From: Aculops lycopersici
Taxonomy: Eukaryota > Arthropoda > Arachnida > Trombidiformes > Eriophyidae
Direction: 5' to 3'
Length of the DNA: 64,000 nucleotides
Assembly (NCBI GenBank): GCA_015350385.1
Contig: WNKI01000003.1
Coordinates: 58,006-122,005, forward strand
Shown here: positions 1-11,918 of the stretch, one piece after another
How positions within the stretch are numbered: the stretch's first letter is position 1
Layout of the letters: every line of letters starts with the position of its first letter
Notes under the pieces: model-generated
What the model was told of the DNA's origin: nothing
The model's database searches: none
Seen by the model: only the letters and a program-made list of their open reading frames with translations
Made by a program: the position numbers and the translations under genes

Positions 1-3000
1 TCAGCCTAGAGGGTTGGTCTGATATTATGTATTTATTGCAAGATTCCTATTCATTCTGGATTTGGACTTATTTTGTGCTGCTCATTGTGATTGGCTCCTT
101 TTTTATGATCAACTTGTGCCTCGTTGTTATTGCAACCCAATTTAGTGCCACCAAGAAGAGGGAAATGGAGCGCATGCGCCAGGAGAGGCTCAAGTTTTCC
201 TCAAGCTCCACGTTGACCGTTACAAGCGAGTCAACAAATTGTTACACTGTCATCGTTAAGACGATTGCTAGATTCTTGCGTCGAGCTAGGATTAGTTTTG
301 TCTCGCGCTTAAAGAGACGGAAGGCGGCCAAGTTAACGAGAATCAGGCAACAGCAGCAGCAGCAGAAGGAGTGTCGGCGAGCCTCGCAGTCGGAGCGCCA
401 ACCGGAAGTTGCTGGAGCCTCGACAGCAAACAGATCGGCTCAACTTCGTCGCACTTCCTGGCGCTCCAACTCCAAGAGTCTAGCGGCCACCGGAAGTGCA
501 TCAAATCCAACCACAACCACCTGTAGACCATTCAACGTTTCCGGTAACATGGAAAGCGCCACTGCCGCCTCCTCCACCTCCTCCTCGACTCAAGATGAAT
601 TTGGCAAGACGATTAGACGCGCGGCTTCGGTTATGGTTAAACAACCGACGAGCGAGTTGTCGCAACGACGACAGGCGGCCAGTAAGAGATCTATTAGATT
701 GGCTCACCTAAAAGAAACGACGGGGCGTAGCCAACAGCAGCAGGTAGTAGGAGGTGACTGGCAAATGCAGCAGCCAACGAGAAACTTGAGGGCCCTGCAT
801 TCGTCCGCTTCGCTCAGGTCTAATCACTATCATAATCAGCAGCAACATGATCAGTTTGATTTTGATCAAGACGAACTCGAGGTTACCTTTTGTCCAAAGT
901 TTATCGCGCACAACGTTAGGCTCCAACAAATTAGAGATAATTTCAATAGGAATATCAAGCAATTAGTCGACCACAGGTACTTTCAGCGGATCATTCTATT
1001 GGCCATATTAATTAACGCCATCTCAATGGGCATCGAGTATCACAATCAACCTGAAACCTTGACCGAGGCCGTGGAAATTAGCAACATTGTTTTTAGTTGC
1101 TTATTTTTAATTGAGATGATCTTGAAATTAATCGCTCACGGACTTTATGATTACGTAATAGATGGTTTCAATTGCTTCGATGGCTGCGTAGTTATCCTGA
1201 GCATCCTGGAATTGTTTGAATCCTCCTCCGGTTCCGGCTTATCCGTCCTAAGGACCTTTAGGTTGTTGCGTATACTAAAGTTGGTTAGATTTATGCCGGC
1301 ACTTCGGCGTCAGCTTCTCATAATGTTGCGCACCCTAGATAATGTTGCTGTATTTTTCGCCCTTTTGGTGTTGTTTATATTTATATTTAGTATCTTGGGC
1401 ATGAACCTATTTGGATGCAAATTTTGTGAGACTTTACCAGATGGAACCGAACGTTGTGATAGGAAAAACTTCAACTCTTTACTGTGGAGTTTAGTGACAG
1501 TATTTCAGATTTTAACCCAAGAGGATTGGAATGTAAGTAGTCTTATATGTTGAGCTTGAGGTTTTATGAAAAAACCTTGGCAAGTTGGTGGCCGGCGGAA
1601 GGAATGTATTTTATCAGATTGCGACTCGTGAAAACTGATCAATTTTCCCATTTCTCTTTGCACATCCATCAAAATCACTCATACTGCCGTATCAACGAAT
1701 CGATGGCCAAAACAAAAACAAAACCATATACCAATATTAACACTGATCTAACTACAAATAATAATATAAATAAACCAATACAATGGAAACGATTGAAACA
1801 ACAACGACCATAACAAAAATCCTTAGGTCGTGCTGTTTAATGGAATGGAAAAAACGTCCCACTGGGCGGCCTTATATTTTGTTCTATTGATGACATTCGG
1901 CAATTACGTGCTATTCAATTTGCTGGTCGCCATTTTGGTGGAGGGATTCTCGCAGGAAGTAAGTACACAATGTTCCTTCAGTTACTAGTTCAAGAAAGAA
2001 AGAGGAGGAAAAATTTTGAGCCGAAATTTTGAAGACATTCTAACCAAACGATTTCAATCCATTACTTGCTCCTTTTGTCTTATCATCATCACGCTTCCAA
2101 CAATAAAACAAACAACACTTTACTTACTCTTAGGACGATTTCAAAGTTTCCTCCTCGTCGAGTTACACCACAGGTAATGCTGGCGCAACTTCGGGTGGCG
2201 GCGACAGTGGCAAGCCACTAGGCTGCTCGGCGGCGAGAGGCAACAATAGAGGAGCACCTAGCGTCGTGGTTGCCACTCAGTCGCTAGGCGCTGATGGCCG
2301 ATTGGCGCCTGCTGTTGGTCCAACAGCATCACTTCCGATGACAACAGCGGACTTACAGCGACAATTGAAGGGACTCGTGACGGCGGCCACGCCCTCCTCG
2401 ATGTCAGCCCACCCTGAGTCCGTCGCCTCCACCGCCGCCGAGCAGCATGCAGGTCGGCGCATTCCTCAAACTGGAACCGGAAGCGAGCGTTTAGCGCTGA
2501 CGAGAGAAAGTTATGCAAGAAATGGATGTAAATCATCGTCGCCGTTGTCCTCCTCCTCGCTGTCCTCATTGGCTGTCTCAAGTTTTGACAACGATTACAA
2601 CAACCAAACTGGTGACAGACAAAACTCGTCGACAGCCGGCGGGACTCTCAACGCCAAGCGAGCGGCTCGTTTGGGCCGAAACCGGAAGCGAGAAACACAG
2701 GAAGCGATAGAGGAGCAAGTAGCGCATAAATCGTGCGACACCTCAAGTCTCACCAGCAAAGACGAGAACTACGACGACGGCGACGTCGACGGTGACCACC
2801 GAAACCTAGAACACGCCGACTTTCCCTCTGGTGACAGTCTGCGGGATCGAGAGTGGGATGGTTCAAATATCAGCGAGCCTTCGGTTGGGTCGAGGAAACA
2901 AGTGGTAGTCGGCGCCACTTGTGGCGAACATTCTAATTCCACTAATGCACTTGCGCAATCAATAGAGTCAAGAGGCTCTAGTGTTAAAGTCATGCCAAAA

Positions 3001-6000
3001 GTGCAACCAAACCAAGACTTCATTAGACGAGATGTTTGCGAACTGGACCAGAGCGACTTTGAGCTCAAGTCTGGAGTTGGAGATGAGGACGTTTGCTTGA
3101 AAATGTCACACACATCAAACAATAACGATGGCGATAAATTGATGGTCGTTAGCGGTGGTGGCGGTGAAAATTCCAGCACCACTGGCGCATTTGGAGCGAC
3201 GCTGGCCAGCAAAAGCGGAAGTAGAATTGAAACTGCAACTCGAGCTGTTGCTGCTGCTGCTGTAGCTAGAAACCAGGAGGCGGAAGAAGCTGCGGCTATG
3301 CAGCTGCAAACATTAACGCCAGCCACTTCGCCTGAGATGGTGGCCATCGATATGTCGTCCAAGTCTCAATTGGATGGTGTCGTTGGATTGTCAGCTTCCT
3401 CGATGGCAAATGCTGGTGCCGAGTCGGCTCAAAGAAACGGCAATCACATAACTCACGCCGCTTTGGCCAAGACCAACAGCGGTTCCAATTTGAGACAGCA
3501 AAAGGCGTGGAATTATGGCCAGTTGGTGACGAGCATCATGGACCAACGGCATGCAATTGGCGCCTATGAGCAGCAGCAGTTGCATCAGCAAAACTATCTT
3601 TATCAGCAGCAAGTCAATTGTGGGATAACAAATTCAACTGCTGCCAACTTGACTGAGCAACAGCAGCAGCAGCAACTCAATTCCCATTCCCAAAGTCTCA
3701 CCTACTTTGGCTTTAAACGACCACCAAAGCGACTAGTCTACTTCTACGACATCAACGACGATGTCGACGAGGAGATTGACTTTTTAACCAACTCGCTCGA
3801 GACTAAATCCTATGCCACCTCGCTGTTGGGTCAACACGATCACTATTTGGATAACATTGCAAAATCTCAAGCAGCGGCTGCGAGATTGAAGGCGGCCAAT
3901 AAGTTGCAAACTCAGTACAGGGTTAGCATGTACAAGGCCGAGAATGAGCCGCACATTCGGGCGCTCGCATTGGAGTCCTCATTTGCCGGCTCCGGAACTA
4001 ATAATCCCGATTCGCCGCCTCAACCGCTACTAACGCTGCCATTAGAAATGGACACCGAGCCAGAGTTCTCCTCGCAACTTGATCCCAATTCGCCACTTGA
4101 CCAGTCCAACTTCCGGAAACGATCGAGCTCCCAACTTCCGGCCAGATCTCCGCTTCTAAGCGCAACTGCAAGCTTTTTAACTGGACATGGTATTCAGCAT
4201 CAGCATAGCTCGGCTCCGCCAGATACTGCTCAGGCCGGCGGCCACCAAAGGAAGAGCATTGATCTCTACCTGACGCCACACTGGTCCTCGGTTCCCTCGC
4301 ATTTGAATAGCACTAGTATTGCAATGATGCGCTTCTATCAAACAAGTCTCACCACCAACCTGCTCAACGGAAAGAGGGAACGAGCCTTGTTAAACGAACG
4401 CGGCCATTACGACAAGGCGTGTTGCCGAGTGGATTACGGGGCATACGCCAAGGCGCTTGATGTGTTTGTGCCGAAAGATGGGTGCATTAGCAATTTGATT
4501 GACCTTAAAGCAGACCAAAGGCAAGAGGATCAGAGGGGTTCGCAATCACATAACAAAGATGTGAACGTTAATAATAGTAATGATAACAACAAGACGACAA
4601 ACAAAGAGGTCGACATCAACTTGGGCGTTATCTTTGAGCCATTCCGCATGTTTCCCAGTATTGCTGGCAACGTAATGGACCCACCAGGTAACAAAAGCTC
4701 CCGGCAGAATGTGTTCAACTTTGAGCGAGCCAATAGGGACCAACTAGAGGCTGAGGGGAGGGCAGCCAGTCGACGGACATTGGCCAACAGGTGGCAGAGG
4801 TCACTTTTGGTTTCGTTGGAAAATTACGCAATAGCCAAGGCCAAGTACGAGGAGCAACAGGCGGCCAGACGGAGACAGCGGGCACAAGAGATGAGTGCGA
4901 TGGGCAATCTGAATAGGACAAGTCAAGCTATTCGTCGGGGTTCCGTGGTTGTGTTGAACAAATTGAAACTGTTACATAGCGGCGGTCAATCGCCAACGCC
5001 CACATCAAACACGAGCCACGCCCACCAAACATCCCGTCAGTCGAGAATGCAACCAACGGCGGAGCCAACCGTAACACCCAGCGCCTCCAAGGACAACCTG
5101 CGAGCCAACAAGTCGGTGGTACCTCGGTTATCGCTTACCAAGGCCGAATCTCTGGCAACCGGAAGTCCGGACTTGCAGCTCGATGGCCGACTGCACCAGC
5201 AGCAGGAGGGAAGAGGTGAAGTTGCAATTCAAATGTCGAGCAACGAATCGCTAATCGATCCAAAGAGACTTTCGGTTTCCTCTGGACTCGACAAGTTTGT
5301 CGAGCATCATGGTGACCTGAGCATGAGCATTTGCGGTCAAGCTAGCCCAATGTCAACTTCGTCCTCTATCCAGATGAACCAAACGGCGGCGGGGCAGGTG
5401 CGCCACTCAATCGCAAATCTACCCGTAGGCCTATCCGTTGGACAACAGGTAGACAGTCAGTCGAATCAATCATCAGATGGTCGAATCAACTCACCCCGAA
5501 GCTCAATAATGGCAGCCGCCAAACGGTCGCAGCCGAGAGCAAGTTTAGTGGGATGGTTCACTCCGCGGAGTTTAACTGCAAGTGGCGACCAACTTGGCGC
5601 CGGATTTAGGAACTCGTGTTTCAGTCAAACGTCAAAGACAACTAGTGTATCGACAATCGAGAAGTGTAGCAAAATATTGCGTCCAAATCTCAGAAGGAGA
5701 CGTAGTTTTTCCGGACCCTATGAGTGGCTCCAGCGTGAGGCGCACCGAAGACCAAACGACCTGATGCTGACACCTGTTAAGCGATTGGGCAATGTTAAGC
5801 GTAAATTCAAAAAGGTGAAGCCTCAAAAATCTTGCTCCTCCGATTATCACAGTTTGAACAACAGACGAGTCTATCGCCTTGACTCTCGCGGGTTCCAAAC
5901 TAAACTCAAGGGTACCTTTTATGTGATAACAAACGATCCTCTTATTGGTAGTAGTGGCGGTGGAACCTTTGGCCAGCAGCAACAATTCCAAGCGCCTCTC

Positions 6001-8247
6001 GCAATCGGAGGTGGCGCCGACTTTGCTGGTTGTGGAAGTGTTCAACTCAGGAACTTGGATCAGTTTGCCGACTCAAGCTACGACTTCAATTTGACCCAGC
6101 AACAACAGCAGCAACAGTTTCAGCAGGACCAACAGAAACTGGATCGAGTTTCCTCGAATGAGCTAGAGAGTAGCTTCTTTAATACGAGCAACGATGACGG
6201 CCAGAGTATCGGCGATAGATCGCAATCTCGCGATACAAACGCGAGGTCAACTATGTCGCGAGACCAAACTAGCCACTCGCAAAGGACCTTCCTTTTGTAC
6301 TTCCATTGGACCAAATGGATGATTCAACGGAGACACTACTCGTTGTTCATCTTCTCGCCTCAAAGTAGAATAAGGCGATTTTGCACGGCGGTTACAAGTC
6401 GGAAGGAATTCGACTATTTCGTCCTGTTCTTTATATCAATGAACTGCGTCACTCTCGCCATGGAAAGGCCCAAAATTCCACCTTGGAGCTATGAGCGCGA
6501 GTTTCTCACAAAGGCAAACTATTACTTTACCTTCTTATTTACCCTTGAAATGGCACTCAAGGTTATCTCGAAGGGATTGTACTATGGAAGGGACGCCTAT
6601 TTAAGCGATAGTTGGAACATCATGGACGGAACTCTGGTGGGATTCTCGCTTTTTGACCTTCTACTCTCGGTTGTGGCCGATAGATCGCCGAGGATCTTTG
6701 CAATTTTGCGAGTTTTTCGCCTGCTCAGGTCGTTGAGACCACTGCGAGTCATCAACAGGTTGATGGGCTTGAAGTTGGTGGTGCAAACTTTGCTCCTTTC
6801 GCTAAGACCCATTGGTAACATTGTCCTTATTTGCTGTACCTTCTTTATTATCTTTGGCATCCTAGGAGTCCAACTGTTCAAGGGAACTTTCTATTATTGT
6901 GATGGACCAGATCCTTTGGAAATAATGCGTACAGTTAAGACCAAAGAGGACTGTTTGATGAATCATAAAAATCGTTGGGTTAACAGGAAGTACAACTTTG
7001 ATAATTTAGGTCAAGCTCTGATGGCACTCTTCGTTCTATCGAGCAAAGATGGTTGGGTCAACATTATGTACACGGGATTGGATGCTGTTGGTGTGGACAT
7101 ACAACCTAGAGAGAATTACAACGAATGGAGACTGTTGTACTTTATAAGCTTCCTCCTACTAGTGGCCTTCTTCGTGTTGAACATGTTTGTTGGCGTTGTG
7201 GTTGAAAACTTTCATAGATGCAGAAAGGAACAGGAAATGGAGGAGAAAGCAAGGAGAGCCGAAAAGAGACAACGGAAGTTGGATAAACGAAGGAGGAAAC
7301 TTAGAGAGCCGCCCTACTATTCTAATTATGGAAAGTTTAGATTGCTGTTGCACAAATGGGTTACGGGTGGCTATTTTGACCTACTGATTGCCGCTGTCAT
7401 TGGATTCAATGTTGTATTCATGTCACTGGAACACTACCAAATGCCCCCAAAACTCGTCCATCTGCTCAAGGTTTCTAATTACTTCTTCACGGCTGCATTT
7501 ATCTTGGAGGCTGCAATCAAGACCACAGCTCTAGGGATGCGCCGGTATCTCAAGGATCGATGGAATCAATTGGATGTTTTGATAGTTGCCATGTCTATCA
7601 TTGGCATCATCTTCGAAGAAATGGACTCCTTCACATTGCCCATCAATCCAACTCTGTTGCGAGTCCTTCGAGTCATGCGTATAGCTCGAGTCTTAAAGTT
7701 GCTCAAAATGGCCAAGGGTATCCGTGCCCTACTTGATACCGTTATGCAAGCGCTACCTCAAGTTGGTAATCTAGGTCTACTCTTCTTCTTGCTATTCTTC
7801 ATATTTGCAGCCCTTGGAGTTGAGCTCTTCGGGCGGCTAGAGTGTAATGATGAATACCCTTGCTCTGGATTGATGGATCAACACGCGCACTTTCAAAACT
7901 TTGGTCTCGCCTTCTTGACATTGTTCCGAGTAGCAACGGGAGATAACTGGAATGGAATCATGAAAGATACATTGAGGGATAAGTGCGATCCATCTAGCAA
8001 TTGTTTGAAAAATTGTTGCGTTAGCCAAATCATTGCTCCCCTCTACTTCGTAATCTTCGTATTGTTGGCCCAATTTGTTTTGGTCAATGTGGTGGTGGCA
8101 GTGCTGATGAAGCATCTGGAAGAGTCACACTATGAGATGGAAATAGACGAGGAGTATGAGCTTGACAAGCAATTGGCCGAAGAATTGGAGGCCAAGAAGA
8201 GGGCTTTGATGGAAGCTAGAGAGCGACAGAAACTCTATTGGTGCTAA
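1..8247 (+). CDS. Ca-alpha1T: Voltage-gated T-type (Cav3) calcium channel alpha-1 subunit, 5' partial
   Basis: Pore-forming subunit of a low-voltage-activated calcium channel in the plasma membrane. The window opens inside domain I: bases 3 onward read SLEGWSDIM, the domain I selectivity filter, followed by S6. Domain II ends its filter with TQEDWN, domain III has SSKDGW and domain IV ATGDNW, giving the Glu-Glu-Asp-Asp set that defines T-type channels. Arg-rich S4 segments are visible in domains II-IV. Exons are 1-1532, 1827-1958 and 2134-8247; both introns (294 and 175 bases) are GTAAGT...AG, phase 0, and restore the domain II S6 segment LFNLLVAILVEGF. The II-III linker is about 1,400 residues, low in complexity and Gln-rich, several times the vertebrate length. 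Only about 50 residues follow domain IV S6, and a stop and poly(A) signal come at once. Family assignment is firm; the N-terminus lies outside the window. Confidence 0.96.
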
Positions 8248-8295
8248 TTTGATCTCAACATCACAAACTTGATTGGTCCACAAAGCCAAGAAGGA

Positions 8296-8301
8296 AATAA
8301 A
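8296..8301 (+). terminator. Poly(A) signal of the calcium channel gene
   Basis: AATAAA about 50 bases after the channel stop codon, in a non-coding stretch. It supports ending the channel at 8247. Confidence 0.5.
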
Positions 8302-8448
8302 CAGATAGTAGATCGTAGCTTGACATTCGTCACGCTATGTAAGCTTTGTAGGATAGGATTAGCTGTCTGTCTTCTTGGAAGGTCTAGAAAATATGCGTTT
8401 TTTCAATATCAAGCTAAGCTGGTTGTAAAACCTCAGCACAACTGAGTG

Positions 8449-8454
8449 TTTATT
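8449..8454 (-). terminator. Poly(A) signal of RpS12
   Basis: AATAAA on the minus strand, about 25 bases past the RpS12 stop codon. Confidence 0.5.
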
Positions 8455-8478
8455 TTACATCCTTCAAGTGGGAGAAAT

Positions 8479-9072
8479 CTATTCTTCGATAATGTTGTCC
8501 TCTGTCTTCTTGAGTTGCGTGATCAAATAATCTCTGGCCGCTGTATCTTTGCCAAAATCTGACACGACCACACAAGAACACTGAACAACCTTTCTGGCCT
8601 TTCCGTCTTTATCAATTTTACACAGGCCGGCCATCTCGCCTAGAACCTTCTTGTCGTCAACTTTCACAAGTGGAACCTCGTGCTGTTTGCAAAGGGCTTC
8701 AACAAGCTTGGTGTAAGCAGCCTCCTCACAGTCCTTGGCCATTACACACATCTTGCCCTTCTTCCTGTCTAGTGCCCTAGCTGACTCGTCGATTCCTCTA
8801 GATAAACCGTCAACAAAGAGTGCCTCCCTAAGGACATGTCTCAAAGCAGTTGGGACGTCCATGTCTCCGGCGGTGGCCGCAATCTCTGCAACACTGTTGA
8901 TTTTGCGTCCGCATGGTTGGTGTATTGGGGTTACCGTGAAAGTCATTCAGGTTGAGTTTGTGATGTAATTGTTAGATGACAGTTTTACATGATATGGATA
9001 TTGGACAGGCAGCCACGTGGCTGGCTTCTTGGACATCCACTGGAGTGCATGCGATACTTACGTTTCTGCCAT
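8479..9072 (-). CDS. RpS12: Small ribosomal subunit protein eS12 (RpS12)
   Basis: Component of the 40S ribosomal subunit. The family core is clear: MDVPTAL, GLSRGIDESARALDR, KLVEALCKQHEVPLVKVDD, LCKIDKDGKARKVVQCSCVVV and a charged tail. The unspliced frame would start at 8946 with an untypical leader. A better model has a first coding exon at 9062-9072 (ATGGCAGAAAC, MAET), donor GTAAGT, a 168-base intron and an acceptor CAACAG at 8894-8898, giving MAETVAEIAATAGDMDV. The exons (9062-9072 and 8479-8893) sum to 426 bases, 141 residues, the usual eS12 size. The acceptor has a poor pyrimidine tract, so its exact position is inferred from protein fit. An intron directly behind the start is common in ribosomal protein genes. 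Confidence 0.93.
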
Positions 9073-9204
9073 TATGATATTTGAAGTGTTGATCTATTAA
9101 GTTTATTAATAATAACTAACGTTTAGTTATTCCCAATAAGAGGTAATTGTTTTGTATTATAGTGGATATATCAATAGAAAATATATAAATCTAAATAAAT
9201 AGAG

Positions 9205-9362
9205 TCATGAAGAACGTGATGTTTGAGAATTCATGAAACCGGCATCACAAATGCATGGTGGTTCTTTCGGAGGCACGACAGGAACAGTGCCATGTTTCTT
9301 TGAACCGCGACTGCGCGCGGCGCGAAAAATTTGAATCTTCGAATTTTTGGCCAAAGGATCAC
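9205..9362 (-). CDS. Possible terminal exon of a small unidentified protein
   Basis: Minus-strand reading begins after a plausible acceptor (TTTACGTAACAG) and runs GDPLAKNSKIQIFRAARS to a stop at 9205. A donor-like CAG|GTAGAA lies about 50 bases upstream, and the sequence before it stays open in the matching phase (NEVELLDFSYSVAG). No in-frame start codon was found upstream, and that stretch runs into the 3' end of the next gene. I do not recognise the protein. It may be an exon of a small gene or chance. Confidence 0.25.
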
Positions 9363-9555
9363 CTGTTACGTAAATAATATGATGAAGCAAAACAAATTCT
9401 TGTTAGATTCTTCTACCTGCAACACTATAACTGAAATCAAGCAATTCGACTTCATTTAGACATTCAATTCCATATCGAGGCGAAGAGTAAAATAAGACTT
9501 TGGCGAGAAGTAAAATAAGACTAGCCTTCTGGAATGATTTGAAATATTGAAAGAT

Positions 9556-9561
9556 TTTATT
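9556..9561 (-). terminator. Poly(A) signal of the Ala/Pro/Val-rich secreted-protein gene
   Basis: Minus-strand AATAAA about 115 bases past the stop codon at 9675. Confidence 0.45.
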
Positions 9562-9674
9562 CAAGTGAAGATACTATGTACATGATGAGTCTCTTTTACT
9601 GTCGTTCGATATGCCATGACGACGACCACAATCAAGATGGCGGACCAGGATCACAAATGGGCTTCAATCAAGTC

Positions 9675-11918
9675 TTAACTTGAAACCAAATGAGCTATGC
9701 ACTCGTTGACAGTACGCTTGGGTTGCAATGGGGCCGAAACTGGAAAGTCCTGCAACTTGCTCTGGTGCTTCGCCAACTCCTTCTCCACCGACCACAACTC
9801 CAGACTGTTGGCCGTCATTCTCAGAACATCAGGCAATTGTCCATATTGAGTTGGATTACAGTCGGTTGGATGGCTGTTGGCCATTAGACGTTGGTGTAGG
9901 TCAATGCATTGGTCATCGGCTGAAACAGGTCCAGCCATCAAACTCCTGTATCTCATTGAGGTTAGCTTAGCGCGTCCTGGATCTATGTTGGCCAACATGA
10001 GCTTCACGGACTGTTGTAAGAATTTCTCCACCTCAATGAATTGTCTATCGAAAGTTAGTGGTTGGTTGACGTCAGTGTCGAGCACCTTGCCACGTAGATC
10101 GTCCATAGCGAAGGCAAACTCAACGTTGTCACGACGGATCGAGCTGGACTCGCTACGGAAACCTGAGAGAGCAGTTACGATATCAATCACTCTTTTCCTA
10201 GCGCAATCATCGGCATATAACTCCGTGTACAATTTTGGCCATGTTGTGGACACTTCCGATTGATCCTCGGCCAAATGGTCGAAGAGAGCCTTTGTCAATC
10301 TAAGCGCATTGCGCTTACACAACCTTCCGACGTCACCTGTTGCCTGAGCTTGAATAGTTTGCAGTTGTTGCTGGGTCAAGTTTAAGCTTGCAATTGTGCT
10401 TTCGACAACTGGAGCATCCTTAATGTCGGTAACGTGCAAGATTCTCGAGATAACTGAAGCTGGATCCACTGGCTTTGGTTGTTGCTCAGCAATAGGTTGC
10501 TGCTGCTGCTGCTGTTGAATGTCCAGGTGTCTCGATCCCTCTGATCTCAGTTGCTTGTTGCTAACAGTTGCCGGGGCAATCTTGTCCAACGAGTCTGTTG
10601 ATTGGGCTACCTTCGCTGAATCCTCGCGCTCGCACCAAGCTGCCTCGGCCATGAGCTTAAGATCGTGAGCAGTGCACTTGCCAACAATTGGCCACCCGTG
10701 CGATGGAACGACACCTGACTTGCCGCTAGATTTTGGTGGCACAACCTCGAGTCCTGGATTCAATCTTGAGCTCAATTTCTCCAAGTTGGTGAACTTGAGA
10801 CTCATAAACTCAAACAAAGATTTTCTAAGTTGGGCTCGTTGACAGTATAGTTGGTTCAGGGTTTCATCGGCCACAGGCTTGTCTGGTCGGTAGTTGCAAA
10901 GGGTGTTAGCCAATAAGTGCAATGGACCTAGACCGCCCTTAACAACAGGCGGACTAACCAACAAATGCTGTTGCTCTAGTTTGGTCACAACTGCAGGAGT
11001 TGGCAAGGCTGGTGCTGGTTGCATTGGCTGCTCCTTTCTCTCGAGCTCCTTTGAAGCCTCTGGGTCCTTAACTGGTACCGCAGGAGCAATCACTGGGGCC
11101 ACAGGTGCTGCTACGGGTGCTTCGATTGGAGCGCTCATGGCTGGAACCGAGACCGGAACTGGAGCTGGACCTGCGATACTCTGTTTGATCTCTGGCTGTT
11201 GTGGTGGAACATCTGACTTTTTCTCGATCTCCTTGTCGGCTGAAACCAAGGCCGAAGCAACTGGTTGTGGCTTGACTGGCTCGGGAATAGTAACTGGAGC
11301 AGTAGCAGCAGCAGCTGGTGCTGGAACAACTGGAACAGGAGCCTCTCTTTTTGATGCAACCTCGGCGACCGCTTGTTGTGGTTTAGCAGATTCAACAACT
11401 GGAGTTTGGACAATTGGAGCCGGTGCTGGCTCAACCGGGTTGACAGTATCAGCTATTGGTTGCGCGACTGGGACAACTGGAGCGGCGATAGGTGCAACTG
11501 GAGCTTCGGCAACAACTTGTGGCTTGGCGACGGATTCCTTGATTGACTCAACAGCGACAGGTGTTGGTTCAGGTGCAGCGCTCCTCGCCTGCAATGATTC
11601 CTCGAGCTTCTTATGTTCAACTGGAGCCGCAGCTAATGGCTTGGCCACCTTCTCGATCGGCTTTACTGTCTCGACTGAAGCTGCAGCCGACTTGGGCTCT
11701 GGCTCGGCATGGGCTATCTGCACGGCGGCCGGATCCTTCTCTTTGAATTCCTTTAGGTTCTTTGGCATGGGTCTCATGTGGAATGGCTTGGTGTTTGGGT
11801 GTGGATGTTGCTGGTTTGGGTAGATGACCGGTGTGGCGGTGGCGAGATTCGAGTATAGGATGAATGAGGCCAGAAGGATCTGGCAAAAGATCATGATGGT
11901 TAGGTGGAGGCTCCTCAT
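9675..11918 (-). CDS. Secreted Ala/Pro/Val-rich protein of unknown function
   Basis: The longest open frame starts with GTG at 11942; the first in-frame ATG is at 11918 and opens directly onto a signal peptide (MRSLHLTIMIFCQILLASF), so I chose it. The product is 747 residues. Roughly residues 60-330 are degenerate repeats of Ala, Pro and Val (APV, VAP, KPVA patterns) with scattered Lys/Glu, likely extended and disordered. The C-terminal half is more ordered, with conserved-looking Cys-containing segments (LCNYRPDKPVADETL; VGKCTAHDLKLMAEAAWC; LCKRNALRLTKALFDHL; ECIAHL at the end) and a short Gln run. I do not recognise the family. Cuticle, salivary or silk-like roles would be guesses. The layout, signal peptide plus low-complexity part plus Cys region, resembles the gene at 17399-19708. 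Confidence 0.75.
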   Translation of the reverse strand: MRSLHLTIMIFCQILLASFILYSNLATATPVIYPNQQHPHPNTKPFHMRPMPKNLKEFKEKDPAAVQIAHAEPEPKSAAASVETVKPIEKVAKPLAAAPVEHKKLEESLQARSAAPEPTPVAVESIKESVAKPQVVAEAPVAPIAAPVVPVAQPIADTVNPVEPAPAPIVQTPVVESAKPQQAVAEVASKREAPVPVVPAPAAAATAPVTIPEPVKPQPVASALVSADKEIEKKSDVPPQQPEIKQSIAGPAPVPVSVPAMSAPIEAPVAAPVAPVIAPAVPVKDPEASKELERKEQPMQPAPALPTPAVVTKLEQQHLLVSPPVVKGGLGPLHLLANTLCNYRPDKPVADETLNQLYCQRAQLRKSLFEFMSLKFTNLEKLSSRLNPGLEVVPPKSSGKSGVVPSHGWPIVGKCTAHDLKLMAEAAWCEREDSAKVAQSTDSLDKIAPATVSNKQLRSEGSRHLDIQQQQQQQPIAEQQPKPVDPASVISRILHVTDIKDAPVVESTIASLNLTQQQLQTIQAQATGDVGRLCKRNALRLTKALFDHLAEDQSEVSTTWPKLYTELYADDCARKRVIDIVTALSGFRSESSSIRRDNVEFAFAMDDLRGKVLDTDVNQPLTFDRQFIEVEKFLQQSVKLMLANIDPGRAKLTSMRYRSLMAGPVSADDQCIDLHQRLMANSHPTDCNPTQYGQLPDVLRMTANSLELWSVEKELAKHQSKLQDFPVSAPLQPKRTVNECIAHLVSS

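Larger units (their letters stand above)
9073..9674. other. Gap between RpS12 and the secreted-protein gene
   Basis: About 600 bases, AT-rich in the RpS12-proximal half. It should hold the RpS12 promoter and the 3' end of the gene at 9675-11918. The only coding candidate is the short minus-strand exon at 9205-9362, listed separately. A minus-strand AATAAA lies near 9102-9107. Confidence 0.5.
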
